Shown in pieces: positions 36,928 through 45,390 of a stretch of 64,000 nt of DNA. A model generated the notes under the pieces. It worked only from the letters and a program-made list of their open reading frames with translations. It made no database searches and was not told the origin of the DNA. Source of the stretch: Mycolicibacterium sp. P9-64 (GTDB taxonomy: Bacteria > Actinomycetota > Actinomycetes > Mycobacteriales > Mycobacteriaceae); contig NZ_NPKO01000010.1 of NCBI RefSeq assembly GCF_008329605.1, positions 186,001 to 250,000 on the forward strand. Reading direction: 5' to 3'. The translations under genes and the position numbers were made by a program. Positions within the stretch are counted from its first letter, which is position 1. The number at the start of each line of letters is the position of its first letter.

Positions 36928-37857
36928 TCACCGCGCCACGTCAATGCCCTCGCGGACGAGGATCTCGCGGATCGCGGTGATCTCGTGATCCACCAGCGGG
37001 AGTAGCGGGTCGGCGCACCGAGGCGATGCGATCACCCCGCGTAGGTACTGGGCGGCCTTGAAGGCGCCCAATGCTGCTGCAGTGAAACCGATCCGGGACC
37101 GGTCGGCGACGTCGATGATCGTGAACAACCGCAGCAGTCTCACCTGCTCGGTGTTCGCTGCGGACCAGTCGCCCGCGGCGGCCGCCCGACCCAGCCTGAC
37201 GTAGCCGTCGGGATCGACGTTGCCCAATCCCGGCACCTGTCCGTGGGCGCCGAGTCGCAGTGCAAGGTCGGCGACGGTCTCCGAGCCGGTGAACACCCTG
37301 ATGCCGGTATCCGCCGTTGCCAGCAGAATCTGGCGGAAAGCGGTGAGATCGCCGCTCGAATCCTTCAGACCGGCAATGGTTCCCGAGGCTGCCAACGCCT
37401 CGATGGCGCGGCGCGGTAGCCGGGTGTTCGTCGCGCTTGGAATGTCGTAGGCGATGAGCGGCACGTCGACGGCGTCGGAGATGAGTTGAAAGTGCCTCAC
37501 CACCTCGTCGGGATGCGGTGCGACGTAGAACGGCCCCGTCGACACGACGGCCGCGGCACCGCGCTTGGCTGCCGCCCGCGCATGGTCGATGACGCGCGCG
37601 GTGCCGGTGTCCACGGCACCTGCGACGACGGGGACCTGACCGCCTGCGACGCTGACGGCGATCTCGACGGCCCGGTAGCGCTGTGCGTCGGAGAGCAATG
37701 CTGTTTCACCCGACGAGCCGCCGACGAACAGACCGTCGACGCCTGCCGCGATGAGGAAGCCGCACAGCCGTTCCATCGACGCCGTGTCGACCTCGCCGTC
37801 GGGGTCCAGTGGTGTGGTGAGCGGTGGAATGACGCCGCCAAAGGTGTTGGCGTTCAT
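36928..37857 (-). CDS. DapA/NanA-family class I aldolase (possible N-acetylneuraminate lyase)
   Basis: TIM-barrel lyase of 309 residues that forms a Schiff base with a 2-keto acid. The lysine is in AGLKDSSGD and the proton-relay Tyr in LIAYDIPSAT. The carboxylate loop reads FVGGSSGET, closer to the YVGGSTGEA of sialic acid lyases than to the GTTGE of dihydrodipicolinate synthases. ATG overlaps the stop of a NanT-like transporter (ATGA). On this basis it may cleave a sialic-acid-like or other 2-keto-3-deoxy acid. Related aldolases for shorter keto acids remain possible. It is not the housekeeping DapA. Confidence 0.8.
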   Translation of the reverse strand: MNANTFGGVIPPLTTPLDPDGEVDTASMERLCGFLIAAGVDGLFVGGSSGETALLSDAQRYRAVEIAVSVAGGQVPVVAGAVDTGTARVIDHARAAAKRGAAAVVSTGPFYVAPHPDEVVRHFQLISDAVDVPLIAYDIPSATNTRLPRRAIEALAASGTIAGLKDSSGDLTAFRQILLATADTGIRVFTGSETVADLALRLGAHGQVPGLGNVDPDGYVRLGRAAAAGDWSAANTEQVRLLRLFTIIDVADRSRIGFTAAALGAFKAAQYLRGVIASPRCADPLLPLVDHEITAIREILVREGIDVAR

Positions 37858-39275
37858 TGGCGAACCGCCACATCATCGGAGGCACTCGCGCCGAGGCGAC
37901 CGACCCGCTGGGGAACGTCGAAGCCGACGAGGATGGCGATCAGAACGGTGAAGCCGAGCGTCAGCACCGTCAGCGCGGTGCCAAGGCCGAGCGACGCGGC
38001 GACCGATGCACCCATGATGGGGGCGATCGCGCCGCCGAGAGCTCCGACGTTGTAGCAGAAGCCAAGTCCGCTGGCGCGCACGTTGACGGGAAGGTGGTCG
38101 GAGACGAACTTCGGCAGCAGGCCCGAGATTCCCTGGCTGAAGAACTGCAGACCGAACAGCAGCACCCACAGCCAGACCACCTCGTCACTGCTGAGCGTGA
38201 ACACCGGGACGACGAAGAACAGCGAGATGATCAGGCCGAGAACGTATGTGCGCCGCGTGCCGAGACGGTCGGCCACGATGCCCGAGGTCACCGAGCCCGC
38301 CGCGTATCCGAGGCCCGCCCACAGCAGAACGTGCGCCACCTGCGCCGGGTCGAAGTGCAATTCGGTCTTCAGGTAGGTGGGCAGGAGCGACTGCAGCGGC
38401 CAGGAGTACAGGAATGCCGTGAGGACGGTGACGATGAGCATCACGAACATGCCGGTCTTGTCGGCGGCGAGTTGCCTGGCCAGGACGACGAAGCAGACCG
38501 CGGTGACGACGGCCAGGGCGAACACCCACGGGCCTGTCACGGTGCGACTGAAGATGACGACCAACACGACGGCGGCGACGACCGAGACCGCGATGTTGGC
38601 AAGGCGCCGTTGCGGATTGAAGAGCAGCTGTATCGCGGTGTTCTCGCCGATCTTGCCCTGCTTGACACCGTCCTCCCACTCCTGCGCCTCGGGCAGCGCG
38701 CGCCGCATCCACAGGGCCAAGGCCGCGGGCACCAGGCCGATGAAGAACATCCACCGCCAACCGAGGCTTGGCACCACCAGCGGGTAGAGCTGGCTGGCCA
38801 GCACCGCACCGATCGGATACGCCGACAGCAGTGCTCCACTTGCGCGGTTGCGGAAGCTCTTCGGCCAGGACTCCATCGCATAGGTCACGCTGGTGGCGTA
38901 CTCGCCGGCCATACCGACGCCGACGATCGCCCGGAAGGCGAACATCGACCAGTAGCCCCAGGACAGACCGCAGAGAAAGCTGCCGCCCGCGAAGCACAGG
39001 ATGCTGATCACCATCGCGCCCTTGCGGCCGAAGCGATCGGCGACTGCACCGAGCAGTAGACCGCCGAACCATCGTGAGACGAAGGCTGCGCTGACCAGCG
39101 TCGCGGCCTGAACCAGGCTGAGGTCGAACTCGTCTGCCAGTTCCGTCAGCACCAGGGTGATGAGGATGAAGTCGAAGCCGTCCAGCAGGTAGCCCAGCCA
39201 GGCGGCCCAGAACTGCTTCCACTGCGTGCGTGTCAACGAGGCGCGGTCGTTGGCCTCGGTCGGCGGCCTGGTCAT
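37854..39275 (-). CDS. MFS transporter, sialate:H+ symporter (NanT) family
   Basis: Twelve-segment importer of 473 residues. It follows E. coli NanT along most of its length: AAWLGYLLDGFDFILITLVLTE, VSAAFVSRWFGGLLLGA, FLYSWPLQSLLPTYLKTEL (segments in pieces) and GLGFCYNVGALGGAIAPI. The last two blocks are strongly NanT-like, including the SWPxQxLLPTYLKT stretch. ATG at 39275, with GGGGTG upstream and two operator boxes just beyond. First transported gene of a regulator-transporter-lyase unit. The cargo may be a sialic acid or another acidic sugar. Confidence 0.85.
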   Translation of the reverse strand: MTRPPTEANDRASLTRTQWKQFWAAWLGYLLDGFDFILITLVLTELADEFDLSLVQAATLVSAAFVSRWFGGLLLGAVADRFGRKGAMVISILCFAGGSFLCGLSWGYWSMFAFRAIVGVGMAGEYATSVTYAMESWPKSFRNRASGALLSAYPIGAVLASQLYPLVVPSLGWRWMFFIGLVPAALALWMRRALPEAQEWEDGVKQGKIGENTAIQLLFNPQRRLANIAVSVVAAVVLVVIFSRTVTGPWVFALAVVTAVCFVVLARQLAADKTGMFVMLIVTVLTAFLYSWPLQSLLPTYLKTELHFDPAQVAHVLLWAGLGYAAGSVTSGIVADRLGTRRTYVLGLIISLFFVVPVFTLSSDEVVWLWVLLFGLQFFSQGISGLLPKFVSDHLPVNVRASGLGFCYNVGALGGAIAPIMGASVAASLGLGTALTVLTLGFTVLIAILVGFDVPQRVGRLGASASDDVAVRQ

Positions 39276-39290
39276 GTCTACACCCCAGAA

Positions 39291-39321
39291 CAGATATCGG
39301 ATATGTGAGAGCGGATATCTG
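39291..39321. promoter_or_regulatory. Paired GATATC boxes, probable GntR operator of the transporter gene
   Basis: CAGATATC (39291-39298) and GATATCTG (39314-39321) form a perfect inverted repeat with a 15-base spacer, 16 bases upstream of the transporter gene. Read outward, each box fits C-S-GATATC-W-G. The same box occurs upstream of the gntR-type gene at 40094-40103. Confidence 0.75.
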
Positions 39322-39382
39322 GACGCTAGCGCATGACGTAGGTCACAGCAAGGGTTGGATCGGCAAGGGTGAGCCTGTGGTG

Positions 39383-40054
39383 TCAACCCGGCAGAGTGTC
39401 GAGGCTGCGCTGCAGGTCCTCGAAGTGCCGAGCGACTGCCTGCGTCATCGCGGCGCGATCTCCAGAACGGAGCGCGTCAACGATCGCGGCATGATCTTCG
39501 GCGGTGGGCCTGCGCAAATCGAGCACGATGTGATCGGAGGCCTTGCCGAAGATGGTCCAGAACACGTCGATCAGCTGCAGCACGAAGGGGTTGTGCAGCG
39601 GCGCGAACAGCGCTTGGTGGAAGGCGTGGTCGACGTCGGCGGGTACACGGCCGTCCTCGGCCTCGGCGCGCATTCTGTCGACCAACTCGTCAAGGTGGCG
39701 GAGTTCGTCGTCGGTGATCACCTTCGCGACTTCGCCGATGAGCCCTTCCTCGAGGGCGCGCCGGGTTTGAAGGAGCTGTGCGAGCGGGACGCTGTCTGCC
39801 TGCAGGCCGTAGGGCAACTGCTCGATCAGGGGGCCGAAGCTGAACGTGCCGACGAACAATCCCTTGCCGCGCCGGACCTCGACCACGCCATGGGCCTCGA
39901 GTCGCCGGAGCCCCTCGCGCACCGAGGTCTTCCCGACGTCGAGCAGCGCGGCCAGCTCGGCTTCCGATGGCAGCGGGTCACCGGGCTTGAGCTTCCTGTC
40001 GACGATGTAGGCACGAATGGCGGCGCCGGTCTCATATGACAGCAACGTCCGCAT
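39383..40054 (-). CDS. GntR-family regulator, FadR subfamily
   Basis: Repressor of 223 residues: winged helix with KPGDPLPSEAELAALLDVGKTSVREGLRRLEAHGVVEV in pieces (about 23-60), then an FCD effector domain with its metal-binding acidic and His residues (DVDHAFHQALF, ARHFEDL). NanR of E. coli has the same architecture. ATG at 40054 with GGAGG five bases upstream. It precedes the NanT-like and lyase genes on the same strand. Confidence 0.92.
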   Translation of the reverse strand: MRTLLSYETGAAIRAYIVDRKLKPGDPLPSEAELAALLDVGKTSVREGLRRLEAHGVVEVRRGKGLFVGTFSFGPLIEQLPYGLQADSVPLAQLLQTRRALEEGLIGEVAKVITDDELRHLDELVDRMRAEAEDGRVPADVDHAFHQALFAPLHNPFVLQLIDVFWTIFGKASDHIVLDLRRPTAEDHAAIVDALRSGDRAAMTQAVARHFEDLQRSLDTLPG

Positions 40055-40093
40055 CGGTCCTCCATTGACAGGGTGGCCGCGGCCACGGCCTCT

Positions 40094-40103
40094 CGGATAT
40101 CAG
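40094..40103. promoter_or_regulatory. Third GATATC box, upstream of the GntR gene
   Basis: CGGATATCAG, 40 bases before the gntR-type start, differs in one base from CGGATATCTG at 39312-39321. It suggests autoregulation by the same protein. Confidence 0.65.
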
Positions 40104-40162
40104 GTAGGTTACCGCGCCCGACGACCACGTAGCGACGGGTGGCGCCGGGCGTGAGCCCGTAG

Positions 40163-41159
40163 TTAGCGGTGGACGACCACCTTGCCGACCATCCGGCCCG
40201 TTTCGACGTCACGGTGGGCCTCCGTCAGTCCGGAGGCGTCGAACGACGGGATCGACTTCGTCACGGTGGTGTGCAGCGTGCCTGTGTCGACCAGTTCGGC
40301 GGTGCGCGTCAGCAGGCGCTGCTGGGCGATCAGGTCGTAGCCGAACAGCGGCCGCGTGAACATCAGCTCCCAGTGCCAGGCGATGCTCTTGGCCTTGAGC
40401 GCCAGCACATCCAGGCCGGCGGGTTCATCGATGGCGGTGATGTGACCGAACGGACGCACGACCTCTGCGAACGTCTCGACGTTGTCCTTCGAGTGAGGCG
40501 AGAACAGGTAGTCCACTCCGTCTGGTGCGACGTCAAGAGCCTGAGCGCGCAGGTCGTGATGGTCGATGACGACGTCGGCACCCATCTGCCGAACCCAGTC
40601 CTGGGAGTCCGCACGGCTGGCCGTCGCGATCACCCGCACGCCCGTCAGCGCCTTGGCGAGCTGCACCATCACCGACCCGACACCGCCCGCGGCGCCGAGG
40701 ACGAGAAGATCTCCCCGCGAATCGCTGGTCAGCCCGAACCGCTCGAACAAGGTCTCCCACGCGGTGATGGTGGTCAACGGCAAGGCGGCAGAATCCTTGA
40801 AGGACAACGACTTCGGCTTCGGTCCGACGATCCGCTCGTCGACGGCCTGCAACTCTGCATTGCTGCCTTGGCGTGTGATGTCCCCGGCGTACCAGACCTC
40901 GTCGCCCGCAGAGAACGTCGTCACCGCAGAGCCGACGGCTTCGACAGTGCCTGCGGCGTCGTACCCGAAGACGACCGGCGCCGCAGACGGCTCCAGGCTG
41001 GCACGCCGTTTGACGTCGACGGGATTGACCGACACGGCGGCTACGCACCAGGAGGTCGTGCGGCCGCAGTTCGGGGACGTCGATCTGGACGTCCTGCAGT
41101 GCATCGCCCGCGGTGAGGGGTTGTCCCACGAACGACCCGACGGCAGCCATGGTGGCCAT
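40163..41159 (-). pseudogene. Zinc-type alcohol dehydrogenase/quinone oxidoreductase gene, frameshifted
   Basis: MDR-superfamily NADPH oxidoreductase gene split by a frameshift. The 5' frame starts at ATG 41159 (AGGAG six bases upstream) and gives MAAVGSFVGQPL...PELRPHDLLV. The rest, from AAVSVNPVDVKRR on, is in another frame and carries the cofactor motif VLGAAGGVGSVMVQLAKAL. The frames meet at 41041-41048, where GTGCGTAGCC stands for an expected GTGCGCGTAGCC, so a CG dinucleotide appears to be lost. The total length, 997 bases, is two short of a whole number of codons that would fit. Either a recent natural mutation or a sequencing error. No zinc ligands are evident, as in many quinone-reductase-like members. 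Confidence 0.8.
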
Positions 41160-41250
41160 TGGTGACTCCTGTCCTGCGGCAGTGCCCGGCCGATGTGCCG
41201 AGGGCGGTCGCAGCGTAGGACGGATGTGACGGTTTCCTGCAAGGACGCCT

Positions 41251-41267
41251 GCTATCCCTTGGATAGC
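41251..41267. promoter_or_regulatory. Perfect inverted repeat, possible HxlR operator
   Basis: GCTATCC and GGATAGC, seven-base arms, are separated by CTT. The site lies between the HxlR gene and the frameshifted oxidoreductase gene, about 90 bases upstream of the latter. It could be an operator for the HxlR protein or, less likely without a T-run, part of a terminator. Confidence 0.55.
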
Positions 41268-41275
41268 CATGGAGG

Positions 41276-41644
41276 TCAGGCGGTCGAGCGCTCGACGGCG
41301 TCGAGGTGGTGCTCGGCCCACGTGCGCAGCGCCGCCAGCGGCACTGCCGCGCTCTGCCCGGTCTTGGTGAGCTCGTAGTCCACGCGCGGGGGAACGGCGG
41401 CGTACACCCGCCGTTCGACGAGGTCGTAGTCCTCGAGCCGGCGCAGCGTCTTGGTCAGTGACTTGGGGGTGACGCCTCCGACCCGGCGTTGCAGCTCACC
41501 GAACCGCAGAGGCCCGTCGTGCAGCGCTCCGATGATCAACGCGGACCACTTGCTGGCCAAGACGCCCAACAGGTCTCGGCAGGGACAGTCCGCGTCGTAG
41601 ACGTCGTGGTTGCCGTGGCGTCCGCTACTACAGGCCGTGCTCAT
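41276..41644 (-). CDS. HxlR-family regulator
   Basis: Winged-helix regulator of 122 residues: CPCRDLLGVLASKWSALIIGAL, LRFGELQRRVGGVTPKSLTKTLRRLEDYDLVERR in pieces and PPRVDYELTKTG. A Cys pair near the N-terminus (DCPC) is the redox- or electrophile-sensing position of many HxlR proteins. ATG at 41644 with GAGAGGG seven bases upstream; the end of the TetR gene overlaps it by 17 bases. It probably controls the oxidoreductase gene downstream. Confidence 0.9.
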   Translation of the reverse strand: MSTACSSGRHGNHDVYDADCPCRDLLGVLASKWSALIIGALHDGPLRFGELQRRVGGVTPKSLTKTLRRLEDYDLVERRVYAAVPPRVDYELTKTGQSAAVPLAALRTWAEHHLDAVERSTA

Positions 41645-42245
41645 GTCGGGCCCTCTCTACGAGTGTTGCTTGCGAATCGCGTCCAAGCCCTCGGGGATCG
41701 CCCAACTGGGCGCCGATCGAGCCGGAGGCCGCGTGGTCGACGTGGCGCGGCTCCTTGTCGTCAAGGCCCGTGGCCACCTTCAGGAACGGCCCGAACAGTC
41801 GCCAACCCAGCTGCAGGGCTAGGGCGTCGGCCGTGGCTACCCGCGCTGCGTACTCGTCGTCGTGGTCTTCGCGGGCGGCCGCGACGAGTTGCTCCACGTT
41901 GGGAAACCGGTGCTGAAGCTGCCCGACGTCGAATCCGTCCAGCAATGAGCGGGCGATGACCTTCCAGCTGCGCTCGGCTCGGGATTCGACCTCTTCGCGT
42001 GACGAACCTGCATCGCGGGCGGCCACCAGGTCTTCGGCGAGGTAGTCCAGCACCGACGACACGATGGCTTCCTTGTTGCCGATGTGGCGAAAGATCAACC
42101 CGGCGTTGACTCCTGAGCGCTCGGCGATGTCACGAAGCGACGTGGCCGCCGGCCCGCGCTCGGCGAACAGGTCGGCCGCACTCGACAGCACGATGGACCG
42201 AGTGCGCGTGCCCGCATCGTCCTTCCGGCCGCTTGCTGTAGTCAC
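41628..42245 (-). CDS. TetR-family regulator
   Basis: Repressor of 205 residues with helix-turn-helix RSIVLSSAADLFAERGPAATSLRDIAERSGVNAGLIFRHIGNKEAIV in pieces (about 14-55). The frame stays open upstream, but the GTG at 42245 is the start: TACTGT lies exactly six bases before it, the leaderless layout, and upstream of that are the operator palindromes. Divergent from the TauD-type dioxygenase, which it probably represses. Its 3' end overlaps the HxlR gene. Confidence 0.88.
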   Translation of the reverse strand: MTTASGRKDDAGTRTRSIVLSSAADLFAERGPAATSLRDIAERSGVNAGLIFRHIGNKEAIVSSVLDYLAEDLVAARDAGSSREEVESRAERSWKVIARSLLDGFDVGQLQHRFPNVEQLVAAAREDHDDEYAARVATADALALQLGWRLFGPFLKVATGLDDKEPRHVDHAASGSIGAQLGDPRGLGRDSQATLVERARHEHGL

Positions 42246-42278
42246 TCGACTACAGTAGCTTGTAGTCGATCGACTACA
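42246..42278. promoter_or_regulatory. Triple half-site TetR operator with leaderless -10 box
   Basis: TCGACTACA (42246-42254) and TGTAGTCGA (42261-42269) form an inverted repeat with a six-base spacer. The second half-site then abuts TCGACTACA (42270-42278), giving an 18-base perfect palindrome TGTAGTCGATCGACTACA. TACTGT (42257-42252, minus strand) is the -10 box of the TetR gene. Only 52 bases separate the two divergent genes, so one bound protein can block both. Confidence 0.85.
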
Positions 42279-42297
42279 GATGCTCGAGGAGGCCCGA

Positions 42298-43248
42298 ATG
42301 ACGGACACACTGCAGCACGATGGCCAGCCCGCCGCGCCTGCTCGACGGCAGGTCCCCGGCTTTCCCGTCACCGTTGGTCCGTTCAGTCACGTTGCAGCCG
42401 AACGTGATCGCTTGGCGTCCCTGCACTGGCAGCACTTCGGCGCGGAGCAGGTCGGGGTGACGCTGGGCGCGCAGATCTCCGGTGTGGACCTCACGCAGCC
42501 GCTCAGCGGCGCCGTGCTCGGTGAACTGCGCGCGGCGCTGCACGACTACAAGGTCCTCTTCTTCAGGGATCAGCAGTTGACCGCGCAGGCGCACGCCGCC
42601 CTGGCCCGCCAATTCGGGCCGCTGGAGGTGCATCCGGTGCTGCCGTCCAACGGGTCGGATCCCGCGTTGGCCCGCTTCCAGAAGGACGCAGGAGTGTCGG
42701 GGTACGAAAACGTGTGGCACCACGACGTCACCTGGCGACCTGAACCGTCGATCGCTGCGATATTGCACGCCATCGACGTCCCCACGATCGGCGGCGACAC
42801 GTTGTTCTCGGACATGTGCGCCGCCTACGACTCACTCGACGGTGACACCAAGGCCGAGATCGAACACCTCGACGCGGTCCACGACTTCACGCACGCCTTC
42901 GGCGGCATGGTGGCCGAGGCGAAGGTCGCTGAATTGCAGGTGATGCACCCACCCGTGCGGCACCCGGTGGTGTGCACCCATCCGGTGACCGGCCGCCGCC
43001 ACCTCTACGTGAACCGCGCGTTCGTCAGCCGCATCGACGGATACTCCGGGCAAGCGAGCATCGACCTGCTGGATCGTTTGTGTCGCACCGCGGACGCACC
43101 CGAACACCAGTGCCGCTTCCGGTGGGCTGCCGACTCCGTCGCGATCTGGGACAACAGAGCCGTCCAGCACTACGCCGCCAGCGACTACTGGCCCCACGTC
43201 CGCGTGATGGAACGTGCGTCCGTGATCGGCCCGCGGCCGCAACGCTGA
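42298..43248 (+). CDS. TauD/TfdA-family 2-oxoglutarate-dependent dioxygenase
   Basis: Non-haem Fe(II) oxygenase of 316 residues. The metal ligands are visible: HxD as His141-x-Asp143 in WHHDVTW and the distal His291 in AVQHYAASDY, with Arg302 as the 2-oxoglutarate salt-bridge residue. The family hydroxylates sulfonates, phenoxyacetates, alkyl sulfates and similar small acids, releasing sulfite, phenol or sulfate. Start ATG 42298 with GAGGAGG six bases upstream. The divergent TetR regulator and the absence of sulfonate-transport genes leave the substrate open. Confidence 0.9.
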   Translation: MTDTLQHDGQPAAPARRQVPGFPVTVGPFSHVAAERDRLASLHWQHFGAEQVGVTLGAQISGVDLTQPLSGAVLGELRAALHDYKVLFFRDQQLTAQAHAALARQFGPLEVHPVLPSNGSDPALARFQKDAGVSGYENVWHHDVTWRPEPSIAAILHAIDVPTIGGDTLFSDMCAAYDSLDGDTKAEIEHLDAVHDFTHAFGGMVAEAKVAELQVMHPPVRHPVVCTHPVTGRRHLYVNRAFVSRIDGYSGQASIDLLDRLCRTADAPEHQCRFRWAADSVAIWDNRAVQHYAASDYWPHVRVMERASVIGPRPQR

Positions 43249-43285
43249 CGACCACATCGCCAAGCTCACCGATCAAGGAGAAGAA

Positions 43286-43882
43286 GTGCACGAACATCCG
43301 CTCAACGCCCCCGAGGCGACGGAGACCGACCGATGGCTGAGGTCCTATTACCTTCTGCGGGGCGCGGTTTCGCTGTTGTGGGTCGCCGCCGCGCTGGCCG
43401 TCGGATCGAAGGCGCCGGTCGTCGCAGGCGCCCTGCTGGTGCTCTATCCCGCATGGGATGCGCTCGCCAACGTGATCGATGCGCGGCAGAACGGCGGTCT
43501 GCGACGCAATCCCACCCAAGCGTTCAACGCTGCGGTCAGTGTTCTGACCACCGCTGCGGTGGCCATCGCACTCGCCTCGAGCATGAACGCGGTACTCGGC
43601 GTGTTCGGCGTATGGGCCGCCATGTCTGGCCTGCTGCAGCTCGCGACGGCCGTTCGTCGATGGAAACACGCTGGCGCGCAATGGGTGATGATCGTCAGCG
43701 GCGCGCAATCCACGGCCGCCGGTGCGATGTTCCTGCTACAGGCCAAGGGTCCGGGCACGCCAAGCGTCGCCGACATCGCGCCCTACGCCGCGTTCGGCGC
43801 CTTCTACTTCCTGGTGTCCGCTGCCTGGTTGCTCGTGGCCGGTGCGCGGCGCCGACGCTCCACCGCCAAGGCGGGTCGCTAG
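43286..43882 (+). CDS. Membrane protein, DUF308-like
   Basis: Integral membrane protein of 198 residues with six hydrophobic segments (for example YYLLRGAVSLLWVAAALAV, APVVAGALLVLYPAWDAL, ALASSMNAVLGVFGVWAAM). The spacing resembles DUF308/HdeD-like proteins, of unknown function. GTG start with AAGGAG upstream, 37 bases after the dioxygenase gene and probably cotranscribed with it. Confidence 0.75.
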   Translation: MHEHPLNAPEATETDRWLRSYYLLRGAVSLLWVAAALAVGSKAPVVAGALLVLYPAWDALANVIDARQNGGLRRNPTQAFNAAVSVLTTAAVAIALASSMNAVLGVFGVWAAMSGLLQLATAVRRWKHAGAQWVMIVSGAQSTAAGAMFLLQAKGPGTPSVADIAPYAAFGAFYFLVSAAWLLVAGARRRRSTAKAGR

Positions 43883-44002
43883 CCAGCGTCTCGTCGGCAA
43901 AGCGCCGATTCGAGCCGACCGGCCTTTGCGCGGAGATACGCTCCGAAGATCCGTGGGCAAACGCCCAAGCGACTCGCTGAGTCCCGCTTGAAGGAGCAAC
44001 AC

Positions 44003-44311
44003 ATGAGTAGGTTGATGGCCTCAGGAGTACGCGGCACGGTCACCAGGACGGCCGTGGCGGTAGGGATCGCCGGGGTTGCCGTGATGGGTGCGGTCGTTCC
44101 GGCAAACGCAATGCCCGCCTTCGCCCAAGACGATCCGGCATGCGAATGGTTGGGGTGGCGGCATCCCGCCTGCGCCGGAGGCTTGTTCGATTCGCCCGTG
44201 GATGACGGGATACCGGGTGACAACGCGGCCATCGGCGGCATACCGGCCCCGGCGATGGTGCCGAACGTCAACGGCTCGATGAGCCCGCCCGGAACGCCTG
44301 GGGCGATTTAG
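44003..44311 (+). CDS. Small exported protein of unknown function
   Basis: Protein of 102 residues with a signal peptide (TAVAVGIAGVAVMGAVVPANA, cleavage after about residue 36). The mature part has two cysteines in DPACEWLGWRHPACAGG and a Pro/Gly-rich tail; small mycobacterial exported proteins often look like this. ATG 44003 with GAAGGAG six bases upstream. Its stop overlaps the stop of the convergent AraC gene. Confidence 0.75.
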   Translation: MSRLMASGVRGTVTRTAVAVGIAGVAVMGAVVPANAMPAFAQDDPACEWLGWRHPACAGGLFDSPVDDGIPGDNAAIGGIPAPAMVPNVNGSMSPPGTPGAI

Positions 44312-45321
44312 CCGACGCCGCTCCTTCGAAGTTCCCTGGGGGTGGCGTCGAACCACCGCCTGACGGAGCGGTTCATGGCGGACTGCTCGGAGAAGCCGAG
44401 CGCGGCAGCTACCTGGCCCAGGGGTATCTCGGTCTCGAGAAGCAGGCGCCGGGTCGCCGCACGGTAGACCTCGATGCGGATCTCCTCGAAGGTCGTGCCT
44501 TCTGCGGTGAGCCGCCGCTGCAACGTTCGGGGGTGCAGGTCGAGTAGTTCGGCGATCTCTGCCTTGGTGCCGCGGTTGGCGCCGACCGTGCTCTTGAGCG
44601 CGCTTCGAACCCGTCCAGACACCTGGCGGCCCGGGGCGAGTTGGTGGGAGGCAACGTAAGCGAGTGCCTGTTCGTGCAGAAATAGGCTGATGTCGCTCAT
44701 CTTCGATTGCAGGACTTCGGGTTCCAGGTGTAGGCCTGCGTAGGGCTGCTCGAAGGCGACCGGGGCGTTGAAGCAAGCCCGGTACGCGCTGCGTGGTCCG
44801 GTCGGCGTGTGGGGGATGGAGACACCCCGTAGCTGAATTGGCTTGGGCGACAGGTGTTGCACGATCCGGAAGGTCGACGCGAGGAGCCCGTCGATGAGCT
44901 GTCGCTGAGGAACCGCGCTCTCCAGCTTGATGTCGAATCGCAGCGTGATGCAGCCAGGCAAGTGAGCACTGGGGTCCTCGAGTGAGACCTCGTAGGACGG
45001 GCTGTGGATGAACAGGTACCGCGATGCCTTGAGAATCGCCTCGCGAACGGTGTTGGTGTTGCGGATGACGACGGCGAGCGGCCCAAGCACCGCGACGTCT
45101 TGATGGCTGCCAACGCGCAGGCCGAAGGTCGGCACGCGGAGCGTGCGCGCCGCGTCCTCCACCAACAGTGCGACCCTGGCGAGCGAGACCATGGATTCCG
45201 GATTCCGTAGCGAGCGCGGGTCGAGTCCATTCCGTCGGAGCAGCTCCTCCGGGTCGCCGCCGAGCTCGAGAACGACCTCGTCGAAGCCTTGGAGTGCGCC
45301 CGCCCGAACGGACTCGTCCAT
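44308..45321 (-). CDS. AraC-family regulator (OruR/ArgR-like N-terminal domain)
   Basis: Activator or repressor of 337 residues. The C-terminal AraC DNA-binding domain has two helix-turn-helix parts (KAEIAELLDLHPRTLQRRLTAEGTTFEEIR and LGQVAAALGFSEQSAMNRSVRRWFDATPRELRR in pieces). The N-terminal 180 residues resemble the arabinose-binding-type domain of OruR-like proteins. Divergent from the amidase at 45391 by 69 bases, which it probably controls. Confidence 0.9.
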   Translation of the reverse strand: MDESVRAGALQGFDEVVLELGGDPEELLRRNGLDPRSLRNPESMVSLARVALLVEDAARTLRVPTFGLRVGSHQDVAVLGPLAVVIRNTNTVREAILKASRYLFIHSPSYEVSLEDPSAHLPGCITLRFDIKLESAVPQRQLIDGLLASTFRIVQHLSPKPIQLRGVSIPHTPTGPRSAYRACFNAPVAFEQPYAGLHLEPEVLQSKMSDISLFLHEQALAYVASHQLAPGRQVSGRVRSALKSTVGANRGTKAEIAELLDLHPRTLQRRLTAEGTTFEEIRIEVYRAATRRLLLETEIPLGQVAAALGFSEQSAMNRSVRRWFDATPRELRRSGVG

Positions 45322-45390
45322 GGGTCACAGCCTGAAACCGATGTCTCGATGTGTCAAGAACGGCTGCCAGAGGTCGCTGATGCTGTTGCC

